64,000 nt of DNA from Tuctoria greenei (lineage: Eukaryota; Streptophyta; Magnoliopsida; Poales; Poaceae): assembly GCA_036927565.1 (NCBI GenBank), contig JAYESD010000005.1, forward strand, positions 98,806,301 through 98,870,300, in the 5' to 3' direction. The notes under the pieces are model-generated. The model saw nothing but the letters and a program-made list of their open reading frames with translations. It ran no database searches and had not been told where the DNA came from. Shown here piece by piece: positions 21,066 through 33,118 of this stretch. A program made the translations under genes and the position numbers. Every line of letters starts with the position of its first letter. Position 1 is the stretch's first letter.

Positions 21066-24000
21066 ATGAAGTTAAGAATCCTCAAGAGCTGCATTGGGAG
21101 CAAGAAGGAGCTGTCTAGGGTCCGAACCTACATGGGTTGGTTTAGTGACTCCTTCGACAACGACATTCGCTGCGGCAAGCTTCCCTTCGAGAAGGAGCGA
21201 GCTGGAGATATGGTGTACTTTTTTGGGTACGCCATGGCTGGTTTGATCCCGCCTTTCTCCACTTTCTTTCTGATGCTACTAGATTTCTACGGTCTGCAGC
21301 TCCACCGTCTTGGCCCCCACTCAATTTTGCTGGTGGCGTCTTTCGTCCACTTTTGCGAGTTGTGGGTGGGAGTGCCCCCTTGCGTGGAGTTGTTCTGGAC
21401 TTTCTTCACTGTCCACCCCACCAGGAAGAGTGATGAGTTCATCGGCTTCTACTACTTCGTGAAGCGGAAAAACTCCCCCCTCAAGTACTTGAGGTCCTTT
21501 CCTTCTGGCAAGTGGGACGACTGGAAGAAAGATTGGGTGGTCTCACCATCGAGGGACACGAGAGGCTGGAACTGCCTGAAGGCCTCCCCCGCATCGACAC
21601 TGACATTTGGAGTGACGTGCCAGAGCCGTCGAGGGAGTACATGCCCATTCTGGACGGAATCCAGGAGTGTGTCCAAGGTGGGGTGACCCCCCAGATGGTC
21701 TTTAGAATCTTCTTGATGAATAGGTGGGCCCCGCTGAGGGCTAGGGGGCGACCTGCTTGGGCCTTCAACAGTGATATGGACACCAACCGCATTGAGGTTG
21801 GTTTGGGCACCACCTTGAACGGTGAAGCCTTGAAGACCCATCTCTAGAAGTTCCATCCTGGGAACATCGGCCCTGGCGACGTGTCTCCATCGGCGGCCTT
21901 CCTTCCTCTGAATATGATACCAGAGGAGTGCAAAGAGCTTCGGAAGAAGATGCCGCTGTTGGATGACTTGGGCCTGATGGAGAGGCGATCAACCTCCGGG
22001 GTGGCGATCCCCAGAGCTTATGAAGGTGGCTCCGCTCCCACCTCGAAGCCAAGAGCTGAAGTCATAGGCAAGGGCAAGGAGTTTTCCGAGCCCTCGAGTC
22101 GCAAGAGGAAGTTGAAGCATTCTGACGGGAGGTCCGTCAAGCCTGCTCCTTCCACGATAACTCCTTCTCCCCGGCAGGGGAGGTCTTCAACGGCGGCAAC
22201 CACTCCAGCATCAGCATCTCCCTGGGACGCTAGCTCCGACCATGTGGCTCCGGTACCAGGGCCAGCTGAGGGCTCTAGGTACGAGGGTCCTTCTCAGTCG
22301 AGGGGGGCCTCAACCAAGACGACGCCGACGGCGGCAACAAGCTTCGGGGAGCCTTCCGGAGCTACTAAGCCAGTGGCGACAGGGTCCGGTCCTGAGCGTC
22401 CGGTGAAGAGCTTCCGCGCTAGCTGGAGCAAAAGCCTTCCGAGGTAAATTTGATTTTTTACCTCAGGTTATTGTTTTTTGTTTTAACCATATTTTGAGTT
22501 TCTTCGTCCTTCATCCACAGGGTACTCAAGAAAGGGACTGAAGCTCCGGTTCTTGCAGCAGCAACTGATGCTGCGTAGACGGAGGCTCCGACTCCAGTTC
22601 CAGCGCCACCCAAAGAGGTGGTTGAGGCCGCAGCAGCTCCGGCGCCAGCTGTCGTGGTCCTTGACCTCGAGTCATCCCCTGAAGCTCCCGTGGTAGCGTC
22701 AGACCACGGGAATGAAGACGTACCAGCGGCACCAGCTCCGGAGGTTGAAGCTCCGGTTTTTGATGCTGAGATGATGGACGCTCCGGCCTCAAAGCCGAAG
22801 GTAGCTGTAGTTCCGGCTCTAGAGCCAGATGTTGTTGAAGCCCCGGTGGCGGAGCCGGGTGTTGATGAAGTTCCGGCGCCTGAGCCGGTTGTCGCAGAAG
22901 TGACGGCGCCCGAGCCAATGGAGGTCGAAGCACCGGCGCCTGAACCGGCGATGGAGGAGGCGCCAGCGTCGGAGCCGGAAGTGGCCTCAGCTCCGGCCGA
23001 ACCTTCAACACCTGCCCTGGAGGTGGTGGTTCCGGAGGTACCCGCGCCCGAACCAGAGTGCCAAGACGAAGCCACCGGTCCTCCGCCTGAGGGACCAGGT
23101 GCTGATGACCTGGCGGCAGGACCTTCGGAGCCGACCCCGGAGGTAGAAACTTCCATTGCAAGACCTTCCTCGGCGGCGACCGAAGCTATCCCGGAGGGCA
23201 GCCCTAGTGCCGCGGAAGCTCAGGGGACCACTCTTGTAGAGTGGGACCCAATTTTTGTTACGGAGAACCCGCTGGAGCCAGCGGAGAAGACCCCGACAGG
23301 TCTGGAGCCAATCCCTTTGTCGCTGTCTATCGACAATGCCTGTTCCAGCCTTTGTCAAGTCCAGCTGGCCTTTTACCATGATAGCAAGGCCCTCGAGGAG
23401 GAGCGCCAAACCCTTAGGAGGTGGCGCAACCAGCTCCAATTCGAGACCAAGCTGGCGCAGACGAGGCTGGCCGACGACAAGGAGTGGGTGAGAAGGGAGA
23501 AGGTCCAGTTGGAGTACTGGGGTCAGCTGCTGGATGAGAGGGAAAGCATGATGCGATCCCTCGACAACCAGTCCCGGGCCATCCATGAACAGGCCATGGC
23601 TACTATGAAGCAGCGAATGACCGCAAGAGAAACTCAGCACCATCCACGACAGGCTCGTCAAGCGTCGGGAGGCTCTTGAGGAGCGGGAGAAAAAGCTCGA
23701 AGATGAAGAGAAAAAACTCCTGGAGCTGCGTGATGACCTCGTGAAGAGGGAGGAGGAGCTACTCAGAGGCTGACTCTGGGTGACAAGAGCCTCGCGGAGC
23801 GCACCAATAAGTTGGAGGAGCGCTGCGAGAAAGAGGAGAAGAAGGCCTGGTAGCGGGGACAAGACCTCACCAAGATGGAGAATGAAATTGCTGCCAGGGA
23901 GAAGAAAGTGCAGGGCCGGGAGAAAGACCTGGTCGACCGCCGGAACAAGATCCACCTTCAGGAAGAGGAGCTTGGTAAACTAGAAAGGCAGGTTGCTGAA

Positions 24001-24465
24001 AAGATTCAGCAGAACACCAAAGAGGTCGAGCGCCTTGCCCGGGAGGATTCGAAGTTTGCGACGACCAAGAGGTCCTTGGAAGAGGCGCTAGGCTCAAGGG
24101 CTGTAGAGTCCCAACAAGTATGGGACTTCTTGGGCAAAGCCAATGACGCGCTGACGCCACTGGGATTCAGTCCGGTGCGCCCGGATGATCCAGAGCCGGA
24201 GCTGGACTAGGCATTGTAGGCATTGAGCTCGGCGGGCAACAAGCTCAATACGATGGGCGATGTCATCGTGGACCAGTTGGAAACCGAAGGGAAATCTCTG
24301 GCGAAGAACGTCGCAGAGTACATGCTGACGTGCTACACAAGCCGGGACCCTCACTTCCCACTAGACCCGGTGCTTGAAGGCCCCATCAATGGAGAGGGAG
24401 ATGCCGCCAAGGCCAGCGTGTAAGAGGTTGCCCAGAAGGTTGCCTCATTCTTCCGTAGGATCTAG
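21066..24465 (+). pseudogene. Tat-2 antisense accessory gene (two exons), broken
   Basis: Exon 1 is 21066-22443 and exon 2 is 22521-24465. The N-terminal PF04195-like region is clear (RVRTYMGWFSDSF, GDMVYFFGYAMAGLIPPFS, FPSGKWDDWKKDW), followed by the basic RKRKLKHSDGR stretch, the Pro/Glu/Ala repeats (22618-23180), the coiled coil (about 23300-24090) and the C-terminus with QQVWDFLG and SRDPHFPLDPVL. Lesions: a frameshift near 21540, TAG at 21845-21847, a TAG in exon 2 near 22576, a frameshift near 23620, and further stops near 23852, 24208 and 24421. The frame is carried across the intron exactly as in Tat-1. The ATG at 21066 aligns with that of Tat-3. Product unknown. Confidence 0.78.
22444..22520 (+). 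other. Predicted 77-bp intron of the Tat-2 antisense gene
   Basis: The donor is CCGAG|GTAAATTTGA and the acceptor CTTCATCCACAG|GGTACTC. Joining gives an AGG codon and keeps the exon 2 frame. An in-frame TAA at 22445-22447 would end the protein if unspliced. A pyrimidine-rich tract precedes the AG. Confidence 0.78.
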
Positions 24466-25684
24466 GACTTTTCTCCTTGTAGCTCCCACTTGTATCTTCT
24501 CTTCTTTTCCTCAATTCTGTAATCTCTTGTCTCCAAATTAATGAAATCCAAAAATTTATGAATTTCATTTTTTGTCTTCAACACCTTTGTCCCACTTGGC
24601 CCCCTGGTAGATGTACACAATTTTGTGAACATGTACCAATAGGATGTAGCATTTTGTTGAAGACTTGCGTGCTTCAAACTTGTAGCTTGTAGGTCCGAAG
24701 TTGTCGATATTAGGGGCCCCCTGAGGTTGTCAGAGCTTAGTAGCTCCAGCAGCGACCACTGTCAACACGCGGTGCGTCGACAGCAGACCTCACTGGGGAG
24801 TCTTCCCACCATCTTTTCTTCACGTTGATGGCTGGCCCCCTAGATTTGCCGGAACTTGGTAGCTCCGACGATACCTGCTATCAATGTTTAAAACATCGAC
24901 AACAGGTCACCTTAGGGGCTGTCGGAGCTTTGATAGCTCCAGCTTCATCCACCATCATTATGAGTTCTTTATTTTTCCTGCACATTAAAGTCAAGAAAAA
25001 CAGTAAAATCCATTTCCTATCTATAACTCGTTTGCGGCTTACTATTCCAGCAAGAAATTTTTAGGTCGAACACAATTCTATATACAATCAAGTGCATTTG
25101 CTTATGTTCTTCTGGTCCAATTGTATCCTGGACTCACCTTACTTCGGCCTGCCGAGGTGTAGGTAGAGTGGTGTACTTAGGGTGCAGGATCAGGCTAAGT
25201 CGATAGCACACTCCAGACCTAGGTTGGCTTGGCGGCATTCAGGCGAGTAGGCCATTCAACAATGTTAAGACCCGAAAGAATTAACAAAGTGACCTGAATT
25301 ATACATGAATTGGTCGAGCTAAAGATTCTTGAGAATTGCACAACTTTGTTATAGACAAGAAAGAGAAAAATAAAAAATATTGAGCCTGTACAAAATAAAT
25401 GCATGAGGAGTCTGTTTTCACACAATGATGTCTTTCATTATAGGTCCGGGGTACAGGGGAAACAAGTACACTCTTAGGGTACGGAACCAGGCTAAGTGTG
25501 TTTCATTTCTCGTTTGACCCAAGGTAGCTAGCTACACTTTTAGTTTTGAGACTGTGGCAAGTGTTGCCTGAACTTTGCGGACCTTCCGGGGAAGGTCCGA
25601 CTGTTCTCTCGAAGGAGCTACCCGACTCTGTACAATGACTCTATAACATACATCACATGTAACTACGGACTCACCTCTGTGATA
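24466..25684. other. Tat-2 spacer between the antisense gene and integrase
   Basis: No gene is seen. It is the counterpart of 4531-5817 in reverse order. Hairpin-type repeats (TCGGAGCTTTGATAGCTCC and relatives) lie at about 24710-24940, and an AT-rich stretch at about 25300-25400. Short ORFs have no recognisable similarity. Confidence 0.65.
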
Positions 25685-26800
25685 TTAAGCGTAGAACTTA
25701 TAGAGGTGCTCAATGTTCCAAGGATTAGGGAGAGGTGTCCCATCCTCGGTTGCCAAGCGAACGCATCCGAGAAGGGATACTTTGTCACTCAGAAGGGTCC
25801 TTCCCAGCTGGGGGAGATTTTATTTAACCCTTCTCGAGTTTGATTCTCCGTAGCACCAGATCGCCTTCCTTGAGCTGTCGGCTGTGAACATGCCTTTGGT
25901 GATAGCGCCGAAGAGCTTGGCGGTATCAGGCATTCTGAACAGCTGCTCGGCACCTTCCCCCTTCAACGAGGTCAAGGTCTTCACGCCGGAGCTGGTCCTG
26001 CGTGGCATCATTGAAGGTCCGGAGCCGGAGTGACCCCAAGGTGATTTCCGGAGGAAGGACTGCTTCAGGTCCGTACACCAGGAAGAAGGGTGTCTCTCCA
26101 GTTCACTGATTTGGACTTGTCCTGTTTGCCCACAAGGTGGGCAGAAGCTCTTCGATCCAGTTTGCTCCATGTTTTTTCAGGCGCTCATATATGCGCGTCT
26201 TGAGTCCTTTTAGGATTTATGCATTTGCTCTCTCAGCTTGGCCATTGCTTGCCGAGTGAGCTACGAAAGCGTAGCTGACCTGAATGCCGAGGTCTTCACA
26301 ATATCCTTGAAATGCAGAGCTTGTGAATTGGGTCCCGTTGTCAGTTATGATCTTGTTTGGGACTCCAAATCTGCATACTATGGACTGCAAGAAGTTGATA
26401 GCTGATTGCTTGTTTATTGTCACAACTGGAGTTGCTTCCGGCCACTTGGTGAACTTGTCGATGGCGACGTACATGAACTTGTAACCTTCGACGGCTCTTG
26501 GTAAAGGTCCCAAGATATCCATCCCCCACATAGCGAATGACCATGTAGGAGGTATCATTTATAGAGGTTGAGCTGGTATGTGAATTTGCTTTGCATAGAA
26601 CTGGCATGCTTCGCATTTCTTCACTAGCTCGGTTGCATCCTGGAGTGCTGTAGGCCAGTAAAAACCATGCTGGAAGGCTTTACCGACCAACGTGCGGGAA
26701 GACGCGTGGTTCCCACACTCGCCTCCATGGATTTCCGCGAGAAGCTCGCAGCCTTCTTTCCTTGTAGTGCACCGCATTAGGACGCCGTTGGCACCACGCA
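25685..26800 (-). pseudogene. Tat-2 integrase, broken
   Basis: The zinc region starts at GANGVLMRC near 26795, immediately after a deletion joint. CEACQF (near 26610), GMDILG (near 26525), ITDNGTQF (near 26340) and SNGQAERAN (near 26230) give the DDE core. Stops break it at 26559-26561 and 26217-26219, and frame changes occur toward the C-terminus (25820-26170). It ends at TAA 25685-25687 after a FYA-like terminus, with no chromodomain. Confidence 0.83.
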
Positions 26801-28121
26801 GGACCTTCTTCGGGGACCTCTAGGTTCTTGCTTGAAGAACCTAGAGCTTCTTCTGAAGTGACCCGGACCTTCCCGGAGGGGCCCGGATCTTCTTGTTCAG
26901 CAGCAGTAGCTCCTCCAGTTGAAGGAAGTTGATCCTCTGGCGTCTCGCCTTGAGGATTCGGGTCTGGGAGCTGGGACCCAAACTCGCCTCCAGGTAGCTC
27001 CGGACCCTCCCGGAGGGGTCTGGACTCCTGAAGTGGATATGGTTCTGGTCTTTCCGAACCAGGACCATGCTGACAACTTCGTCGGTTGTCGAAATGTAAA
27101 GCATAAGTGGCTCACCAGGATTCGGAGATACCTAAGTTGGTAGAGTGGTGAGGAGCTGCTTTAGCTCTTGGAAAGCCTTTTCTGCTTCTTCAGACCATTG
27201 GAATGGTCCGGACTTCCTCAATAATTTGAAGAAGGGTAGTGCCCGTTTCGCCAGTCTTGAGATGAACCGGCTGAGGGCAGCTAGACATCCAGTCAGCTTC
27301 TGGACGTCCTTGATGCGGGCTGGTGGCCGCATGTCTTCAAAAGCTTTAATCTTTGCCGGATTCACTTCTATTCCTTGGTGGTTCACCAAGAATCCAAGAA
27401 GCTTTCCAGAGCTAACCCCGAAGACACACTTGTCCGGGTTCAGCTTCGTGCATGTGATTCGCAACTTGTCGAAGACAGCTTGCAAGGTGTCAAGAAATGA
27501 CTCCTTGTTCTTGATCTTGACGACGATGTCATCGATGTACACTTCCACTACATCTCTGATAAGATCTCCAAAAGTTTTGTACATAGCTCGTACAAACGTT
27601 GAAGCAGCGTTTTTGAGACCAAACGGCATGGCAGTGTAACAATATAATCCATCTACTATGATGAAGGAAGTATGCTCTTCATCTTCCCTAGACATTCTGA
27701 TTTGGTGATACCCAGAATATGCGTCTAGGAAACACAGTAATTCACACCTGGAGGTGGAATCCACTATCTGATCTATTCTAGGTAGTGGGAATGGATCCTT
27801 TGGGCATGCCTTATTCAGTGTAGTGTAGTCGATACACATCCGAAGCTTCCCGCCGACCTTAGGTACAGCGACTGGATTTGCCAGCCATTTTGGGTGGAAG
27901 ACTTCTCGGATGAATCCAGCTTCGAGCAACTTCTTCACTTCTTGACGTATGAAGTTTTGTCGCTCTACTGATTGCTTCCGAAGCTTCTGGTGTACAGGCC
28001 GAGCATCGGGATAAATCTTCAGATTGTGCTCAATCACTTCCCTAGGGATCCCAGGCATTTGTGATGGTTGCTAGGCAAACGCGTCGACATTAGCCCGGAG
28101 GAAAGTGATGAGCACGAGTTC
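26801..28121 (-). pseudogene. Tat-2 reverse transcriptase with truncated RNase H
   Basis: The RT is open from 28058 to 27132 (309 codons) with the active site EVYIDDIVV (YIDD, a common variant of YVDD) near 27530 and LDAYSGYHQI near 27710. A stop at 27132-27134 precedes the RNase H start MLYISTTDEV, and the linker fragment that follows ends at a deletion joint near 26805. Most of RNase H and the entire aRNH are missing. Between the UAG at 28122-28124 and the RT Met the frame is shared, with one extra TAG near 28070. Confidence 0.87.
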
Positions 28122-30536
28122 CTATTTGTCGTTCAGACCTCCCGATATATGGGTGGTCTGAGCAGCGTCAGAACCGATTTGGATGACTTTGACGAGAATG
28201 TCGGTGTCATCGCTTGGTTGCACACGAGGTGTAGAGGTTGAGCCTCGATGACGAATGCTCGGGGGTTTCGGAGCTTGCTCCTTTCTGGATTCTTCCTCCT
28301 GCGCTGTAGCAAGTGCATGGAGTTCTTCCAGAGTAGTAACTCTGGCGGTCCGATCTCCGCAGATCTGGGGAACACCTGCTGGTGTTGGCATCTTCAACAC
28401 CAAGTAGCCATAATGAGCAGCAGCCATGAATTTGTATAAGGCTGGCCTGCCCAAGATGGCGTTGAATGGTAAGTTGATCTGCTCCACGTTGAAGACCAAC
28501 TTCTCAGCGTGGTAATTCTCCCGAGTCCCGAAGGTCACCGGGAGAGTAATAGCACCAAGTGGAGTGATGGCCCCCAGACCTACTCCGGAGAAAGGTCGGG
28601 AGGGGCGAAGATATGAAGGTCAGAGCTGAAGCTTGACGAAGGCCTCGAAGCTTATGAGGTTCAGCGCCGAACCTCCGTCCACCATTACATGGTGGAGCTG
28701 GATGTTGTTGATGGTTGGAGATACCATCAATGGGAGTTGGCCAGCTCCGATCATGTTCCGAGGGCAGTCTGAAGCATCGAAAGTGATGGCAGTGTCAATC
28801 CACTTCTAGTGAGGCTCTGCCCTGGCGGTGGGAGCTACAGAGGCCATGTCCCGCCGCATTGTCTTGAGGACATGGCGGGAGGTGATGTCCCACGAACCAC
28901 CAAAGATGGTGTTCATGGTCTTCCGACGCTCGTTGTCGGAGACGTCGGAGTCTTCGTCAACGGAGGTGTAAACAGCCTTCAAGACCTTTTTGGGGTCTTG
29001 AAAGCCTAACTCCTCTTCAGCCGGAGCTTTGTCGACTTTTTGTTTTCCTTCCCTTTGACGGAAAGGAACTTCTTCTCGGTGCTTGTTGTAGCGCTCGGCG
29101 AGGTTTTGGACCTCTCGGCAGCCTTCCAGGTTGTGGCTATTTGTCTTGTGTATAGGACACCACATCTTAGAGCTGCCTCCGTCTTCAGACGACGGCCGAG
29201 GTCATTTTTCGAGGCATGGCCCCCGGCCACCCGGAGCTGCAGCAGCTGCATCAGTAGGTGTGCCAGCCGATGGCTTCTTCTTGCCGTTGGACTTTTTCTT
29301 TTTCTTGCCACTCCCCGAGGTAGTGGCTTCACCCTTGGAAGACTTTTTGTTATCCTCCGGAGGTGGTTGGGAGTGCATTTCACGGCCCTTCGCAGCTTTG
29401 GCACACTTGTCTGCCAAGCTGAAGAGTTCTGTGATGCTGGTGACTTCCTTGGTCGCCAGCTTCTCCAGCATCTTCTTGTCTCACATGCCCTATCTGAATG
29501 CCACAATAATAGAAGCACTTGAGATAGAAGGAATGATGTTTTGTACCTGGGAGAACCTCTAGATGATGGATCGCAGGGACTCTCCCCCCTTCTGCTTGAC
29601 AGCAAAAAGGTCCAGTTCTGTGCCTAGTCGGGTATATGAGCTCCCGAAGTTGGCAGTGAATTGTTGGCACATCTCTGCCTAACTATTGATGGAGTCAGGC
29701 AGAAGGCTCATGAACCAAGACCTGGCGGTCCCAGTTAAAGCCATGGGGAAATAATTGGCCATCACGACCTCTTTGCCTCCAGCCGAAAGGATTGCGGTGG
29801 AGTAGATTTGAAGAAATTCGGCGGGATTGACAATCCCGTCAAATTTCTCCAACAGGTGAGGCCGGAACTTCTATGGCCATCTGACCATGCGTAGGTGCAT
29901 GGCCAGGGCAGAACAGCATCCTCCTACTCCTTCAGGAGCAGGACTGTTCCGAGCCTCTTGCCTCTCGCGAGCACGCTCGTTGTGGACGCGACCGTCTTGT
30001 TGCTGGTAACGACGATCAAGCTCCGCCTGGAGGTCGTGAGTCGAAAGCCTGGTTACCGTATGAGTATGTCGCGCTCCGTAAGGCAGCAACGTCGCCTATT
30101 GAGACACAACACGCCTCTTGTGCTGTGAAGTGTGCGGACCAAGTCTACCCGACACGGTCCGATGCTGCGATGGGGCCCGCCCCAAGGGGGGAGGACCTTG
30201 ATTGCTTATGCGATCGGCTGCTGCTGCAACCAAATGTGCCACATCAGCTCTCCACTGCTCCATTGCACCCTGGGATGCTCCTGGAGGCGGTGGACGTTGG
30301 AGAAGAGCACGCGCAACATGGAGCACATGTTCGGGATTGTTGTTCACCGATGCAGTGACCGATGCAGACGCCCCATCTCAACGTCCAGCTTGATTCACAG
30401 GAGCAGATGGTGGCGGCGGTGGCATGACTCCTGCTGGAGCCACAACACCCGCTGGCTGCTGCATGTTGGAGGGGTTGCCTCCAGCAGGTTGTGCAACAGG
30501 GTTGCCGTTGGACGATCCAGCAGCAGCGTTCACCAT
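28122..30536 (-). pseudogene. Tat-2 gag and protease, broken
   Basis: The likely start is ATG 30534-30536, about 40 bases inside the 5' LTR. The N-terminus is Pro/Ala-rich (30378-30536), then PPPPGASQGAMEQW (near 30300). The gag core follows, with a Lys-rich linker (KKKKKSNGKKKP, near 29290), then CPIHKTNSHNLEGC, a CxHxC-like zinc segment (near 29140). The protease tail LFNAILGRPALYKFMA-like segment (near 28450) ends at UAG 28122-28124. Several stops and frame changes separate the pieces (for example near 30350, 30090, 29600, 29200 and 28800). Confidence 0.8.
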
Positions 30537-30553
30537 CCTTGAATCTCGGACAC

Positions 30554-30572
30554 CCCCTACCTGGCGCGCCAA
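30554..30572 (-). other. Tat-2 primer binding site (reverse complement)
   Basis: Next to the LTR end the plus strand reads CCCCCTACCTGGCGCGCCAA; the complement begins TTGGCGCGCCAGG. Its position fits a tRNA primer site. I did not assign the tRNA. Confidence 0.65.
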
Positions 30573-30573
30573 C

Positions 30574-31422
30574 TGTCGGAGTGTGATTCCGGCAATTCTC
30601 CTGGTACCACCGTTGGTAGCACGCAAAGTTTGTAGTTCGGTTGTGGGCACGTAGAGATTCAGAACACGATGGCAAGTTGACACGAGGATTTACGTGGTTC
30701 GAGCCGCCTAAGCGTAATACCCTACTCCACGGGTGTGTTTTGTTGTTGTATTGAGCGTCTGAGCGCTTGTATGTGAGAGTAGAGTCTGGAAGTCTCTCTG
30801 TGTGTATCGCTCGATCAGTCCTTTTATAGTACAAGGGCTGGCCGTTACATCGTTAGCCTGGCCCGACATGTGGCCTTGGCGGTTACTGATGCTTAATACA
30901 CAATTAATGTATTTAATTACCCTTAATAGTGTGGTAACGCGCCTTGACAGTGCCGTTACTGATATTAAGGGCCCTCTGACCGTGTGTAATTAATATAGCA
31001 TTAATTACACTTAATCGGGTCTTGAGGTCTTTAATTGTTCCTTGAAAGTCCGAGCCGTTGGAGGTCGACCAGCTTGCTTGTTGAGGTTGAAGGTCCGGCG
31101 GCTGGACGCGTGGCAGCTCTGGAGCTTACTCTCTTGGACGAGTAGGTCCGGTGCTGTTGTACACGTGTCGGGACTAGAGCTTCCCTCTGTCGTGGGTTAG
31201 GCCCGAAGGTGCTACACGGGTATCTAAACCAGAGCTTTCCCAGGTAAGGAATGTAGCTCCGGTTTTATGATACACATGGCAACACTAGGACTAACCATAG
31301 AAGGGAGGCAAGTCCGGTTCCGTATGACACGTGGGGCCTTTGGAGGTCTTCAACTCACATATGTGGAGTTCCTTTGTGCTCTTTGCAGTCCCAAAGGGTA
31401 TCCGATACGTAGGGTACCGACA
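30574..31422 (-). repeat. Tat-2 5' LTR (849 bp)
   Basis: On the plus strand it runs from TGTCGGAGTG to GGTACCGACA, with 6-bp inverted ends TGTCGG/CCGACA. The TATA box (reverse complement CTTTTATA) is at 30821-30828. It is followed by ACCGT. Confidence 0.93.
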
Positions 31423-31430
31423 ACCGTATT
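31423..31430. repeat. Overlapping target duplications of Tat-2 and Sire-C
   Basis: ACCGTATT contains ACCGT (Tat-2 duplication, 31423-31427) and GTATT (Sire-C duplication, 31426-31430). The partners are at 19676-19680 and 43466-43470. Only three bases of Tekay-T separate the two elements. Confidence 0.92.
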
Positions 31431-33066
31431 TGAAAGTGCATCTAGGATCCCCGTGGGTTTTCGATGATTGATGACGACAATTAAGTGACTAATGAGCTCA
31501 GTGATCTTAAGCACAGGTGTGGACTCAAGTGGAAGCACAATCCCTCAAAAAGGAAAAGGATGAAAATGGCGATGTCAACTCGAAAAAGGAGAAACTAGGG
31601 TTTCTAGTGTGTCGAGTTTAGACTAGCCAAATATGTGTGAGGATGTGTGTGTAAAGTGCATTGAGATCAAGTTGGGAGCTCAAAGCGGTTTAGAGGTCAA
31701 ACCCATTGAGAGAAAAGAGTTGGAAGTAGTCTGGCAGAAGGGCCAGACTAGTCCGTGCAGGTGGCCGGACTAGTCCGCTCCTGGCCGACCAAGTCTGTTT
31801 TCAGCCGCACTAGAAGGGTTTCACTGAGTTTGGACTAGTCCGTAGTGGGACAGACTAGTCTGGGTAGTCGTGAAGTGGGTTTTGGGGACTAAGTCCCAAA
31901 ACCATGGACTTGCCATTTTGGTCCCGACCAAGAGGTCCTGGTCGAGATCGTACTAGTCCGCCCTGGGGGCCGGACTAGTCCGGGTTTGAGAGAGTCGGTG
32001 CTTCAGAGACTAAGTCTGGGAAGGCCGAACTAGTCCGCCCAGGGGGCCGAACTAGTCCGTGGTCTTCAGACTAGTCCGTTTTCACCCGAAACAAAAGGTT
32101 CTGTGTGAGATCGGACTAGTTCGGTGAGGGACGGACTAGTCCGTTGTTGAAGTGACCGTTTGAATTTGAAGTTTGGTAGGTAGTGTGATGATTGCTGCGC
32201 AGTGCGACAGTTGTCAGGGACATCAGTGGTCCCCTAGGCCGGACTAGTCCGGGCTATAGGCCGGACTAGTCTGCCCATCTGCTGAAGTCAGCAGTATGGG
32301 CTTGGAACCTCTATAAATAGAGGACCCCTGGGTTGGGCAAGTTGAAACACTAGCACCGCCACAACAACCTTGAGCCTCCAAAAAGCTTCCTTCTTGCCTA
32401 CATTCCCTCTAAAACTAATTCTTGTGTGGATTAGGGTTTGGTGAGGTGAAGAAGAGAAAGAACACCACTCTTTGGCTCTCGGTTTGATCTCTTGCACTTT
32501 GTGAATCTTTGTGATCTATGGCTAGAGTCAATCTTTGTGATTTGTGATTGTATTTGTGGTGGGAGCCTCAGATTGTGTGAAGCCCCAATGAATCTTGTAT
32601 TCACCCTTTGTGATAGTGGAGAACCAAGTTAGGCCCGTGCAGTAAACTAGGTGAGGGAAGGGTTGTTGAACCCGGTCCTTCGTGGACTCCTCAACGGGGA
32701 CATAGATTCCTTCGTGGGATCGAACCTCGGGATAAAATCCTTGTGTCGCTTGTGTTCTTAGCTTTCACTTATTGCTCATTGCTTCTAGGGTTAGTCTTAT
32801 CGTTTTTGTTCATCACTTGTGTTTCATCGTGATCCTTAGCTTCATACTTGCCATATAACTTGTTAAGGCTCACTAAGTCATTCTAACAAACTTTGCACCG
32901 CAAGAATTGGACTAAAACTTGTTAGAAACCCTTTTAGGCTTTTCCCTGTAGGTGGATCGGACTAGTCCGCCCCTAGACCGGACTAGTCCGCCCCCTGAGT
33001 ATTAATTTGATTTTATTAAGTCATTTTAGGTCGATTAGCCTATTCACCCCCTCTAGGCAACTTTCA
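31431..33066 (+). repeat. Sire-C 5' LTR (1,636 bp) with palindrome array
   Basis: It starts TGAAAGTGCATCTAGG and ends GGCAACTTTCA. Thirteen copies of the palindrome CGGACTAGTCCG or close variants lie between 31746 and 32272, all upstream of the TATA box TATAAATA (32312-32319). Two more occur near the 3' end (32956 and 32978). Such arrays upstream of the TATA box are a reported Sirevirus trait. Confidence 0.93.
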
Positions 33067-33067
33067 A

Positions 33068-33079
33068 TTGGTATCAGAG
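33068..33079 (+). other. Sire-C primer binding site
   Basis: TTGGTATCAGAG follows the LTR by one base and is complementary to the 3' end of initiator tRNA-Met. Confidence 0.85.
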
Positions 33080-33118
33080 AAGGACTCTCCCAAAAGAGTC
33101 TAACAACTCGGAGAGAAG

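Larger units (their letters stand above)
19681..31422 (-). mobile_element. Tat-2: full-length Tat element, flanked by ACCGT
   Basis: Both LTRs are present (19681-20528 and 30574-31422) with 5-bp target duplications ACCGT at 19676-19680 and 31423-31427. The primer site lies inside the right LTR, so the element reads right to left. About 49 differences over 849 bp were counted by eye between the LTRs (nearly 6%). Compared with Tat-1 it lacks about 1.15 kb of pol covering most of RNase H, the aRNH and the start of integrase, so it could only move with help from another element. The antisense gene is retained. Confidence 0.93.

Noticed and set aside
20943..24465. The plus-strand ORFs of Tat-2 as a host gene caught between elements
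   Set aside because: The same gene lies at the same place, between integrase and the 3' LTR, in Tat-1 and Tat-3, so it belongs to the element.
30554..30572. Naming the tRNA that primes Tat-2
   Set aside because: TTGGCGCGCCAGG does not match a tRNA end that I can recall with confidence; a comparison with grass tRNA genes is needed.
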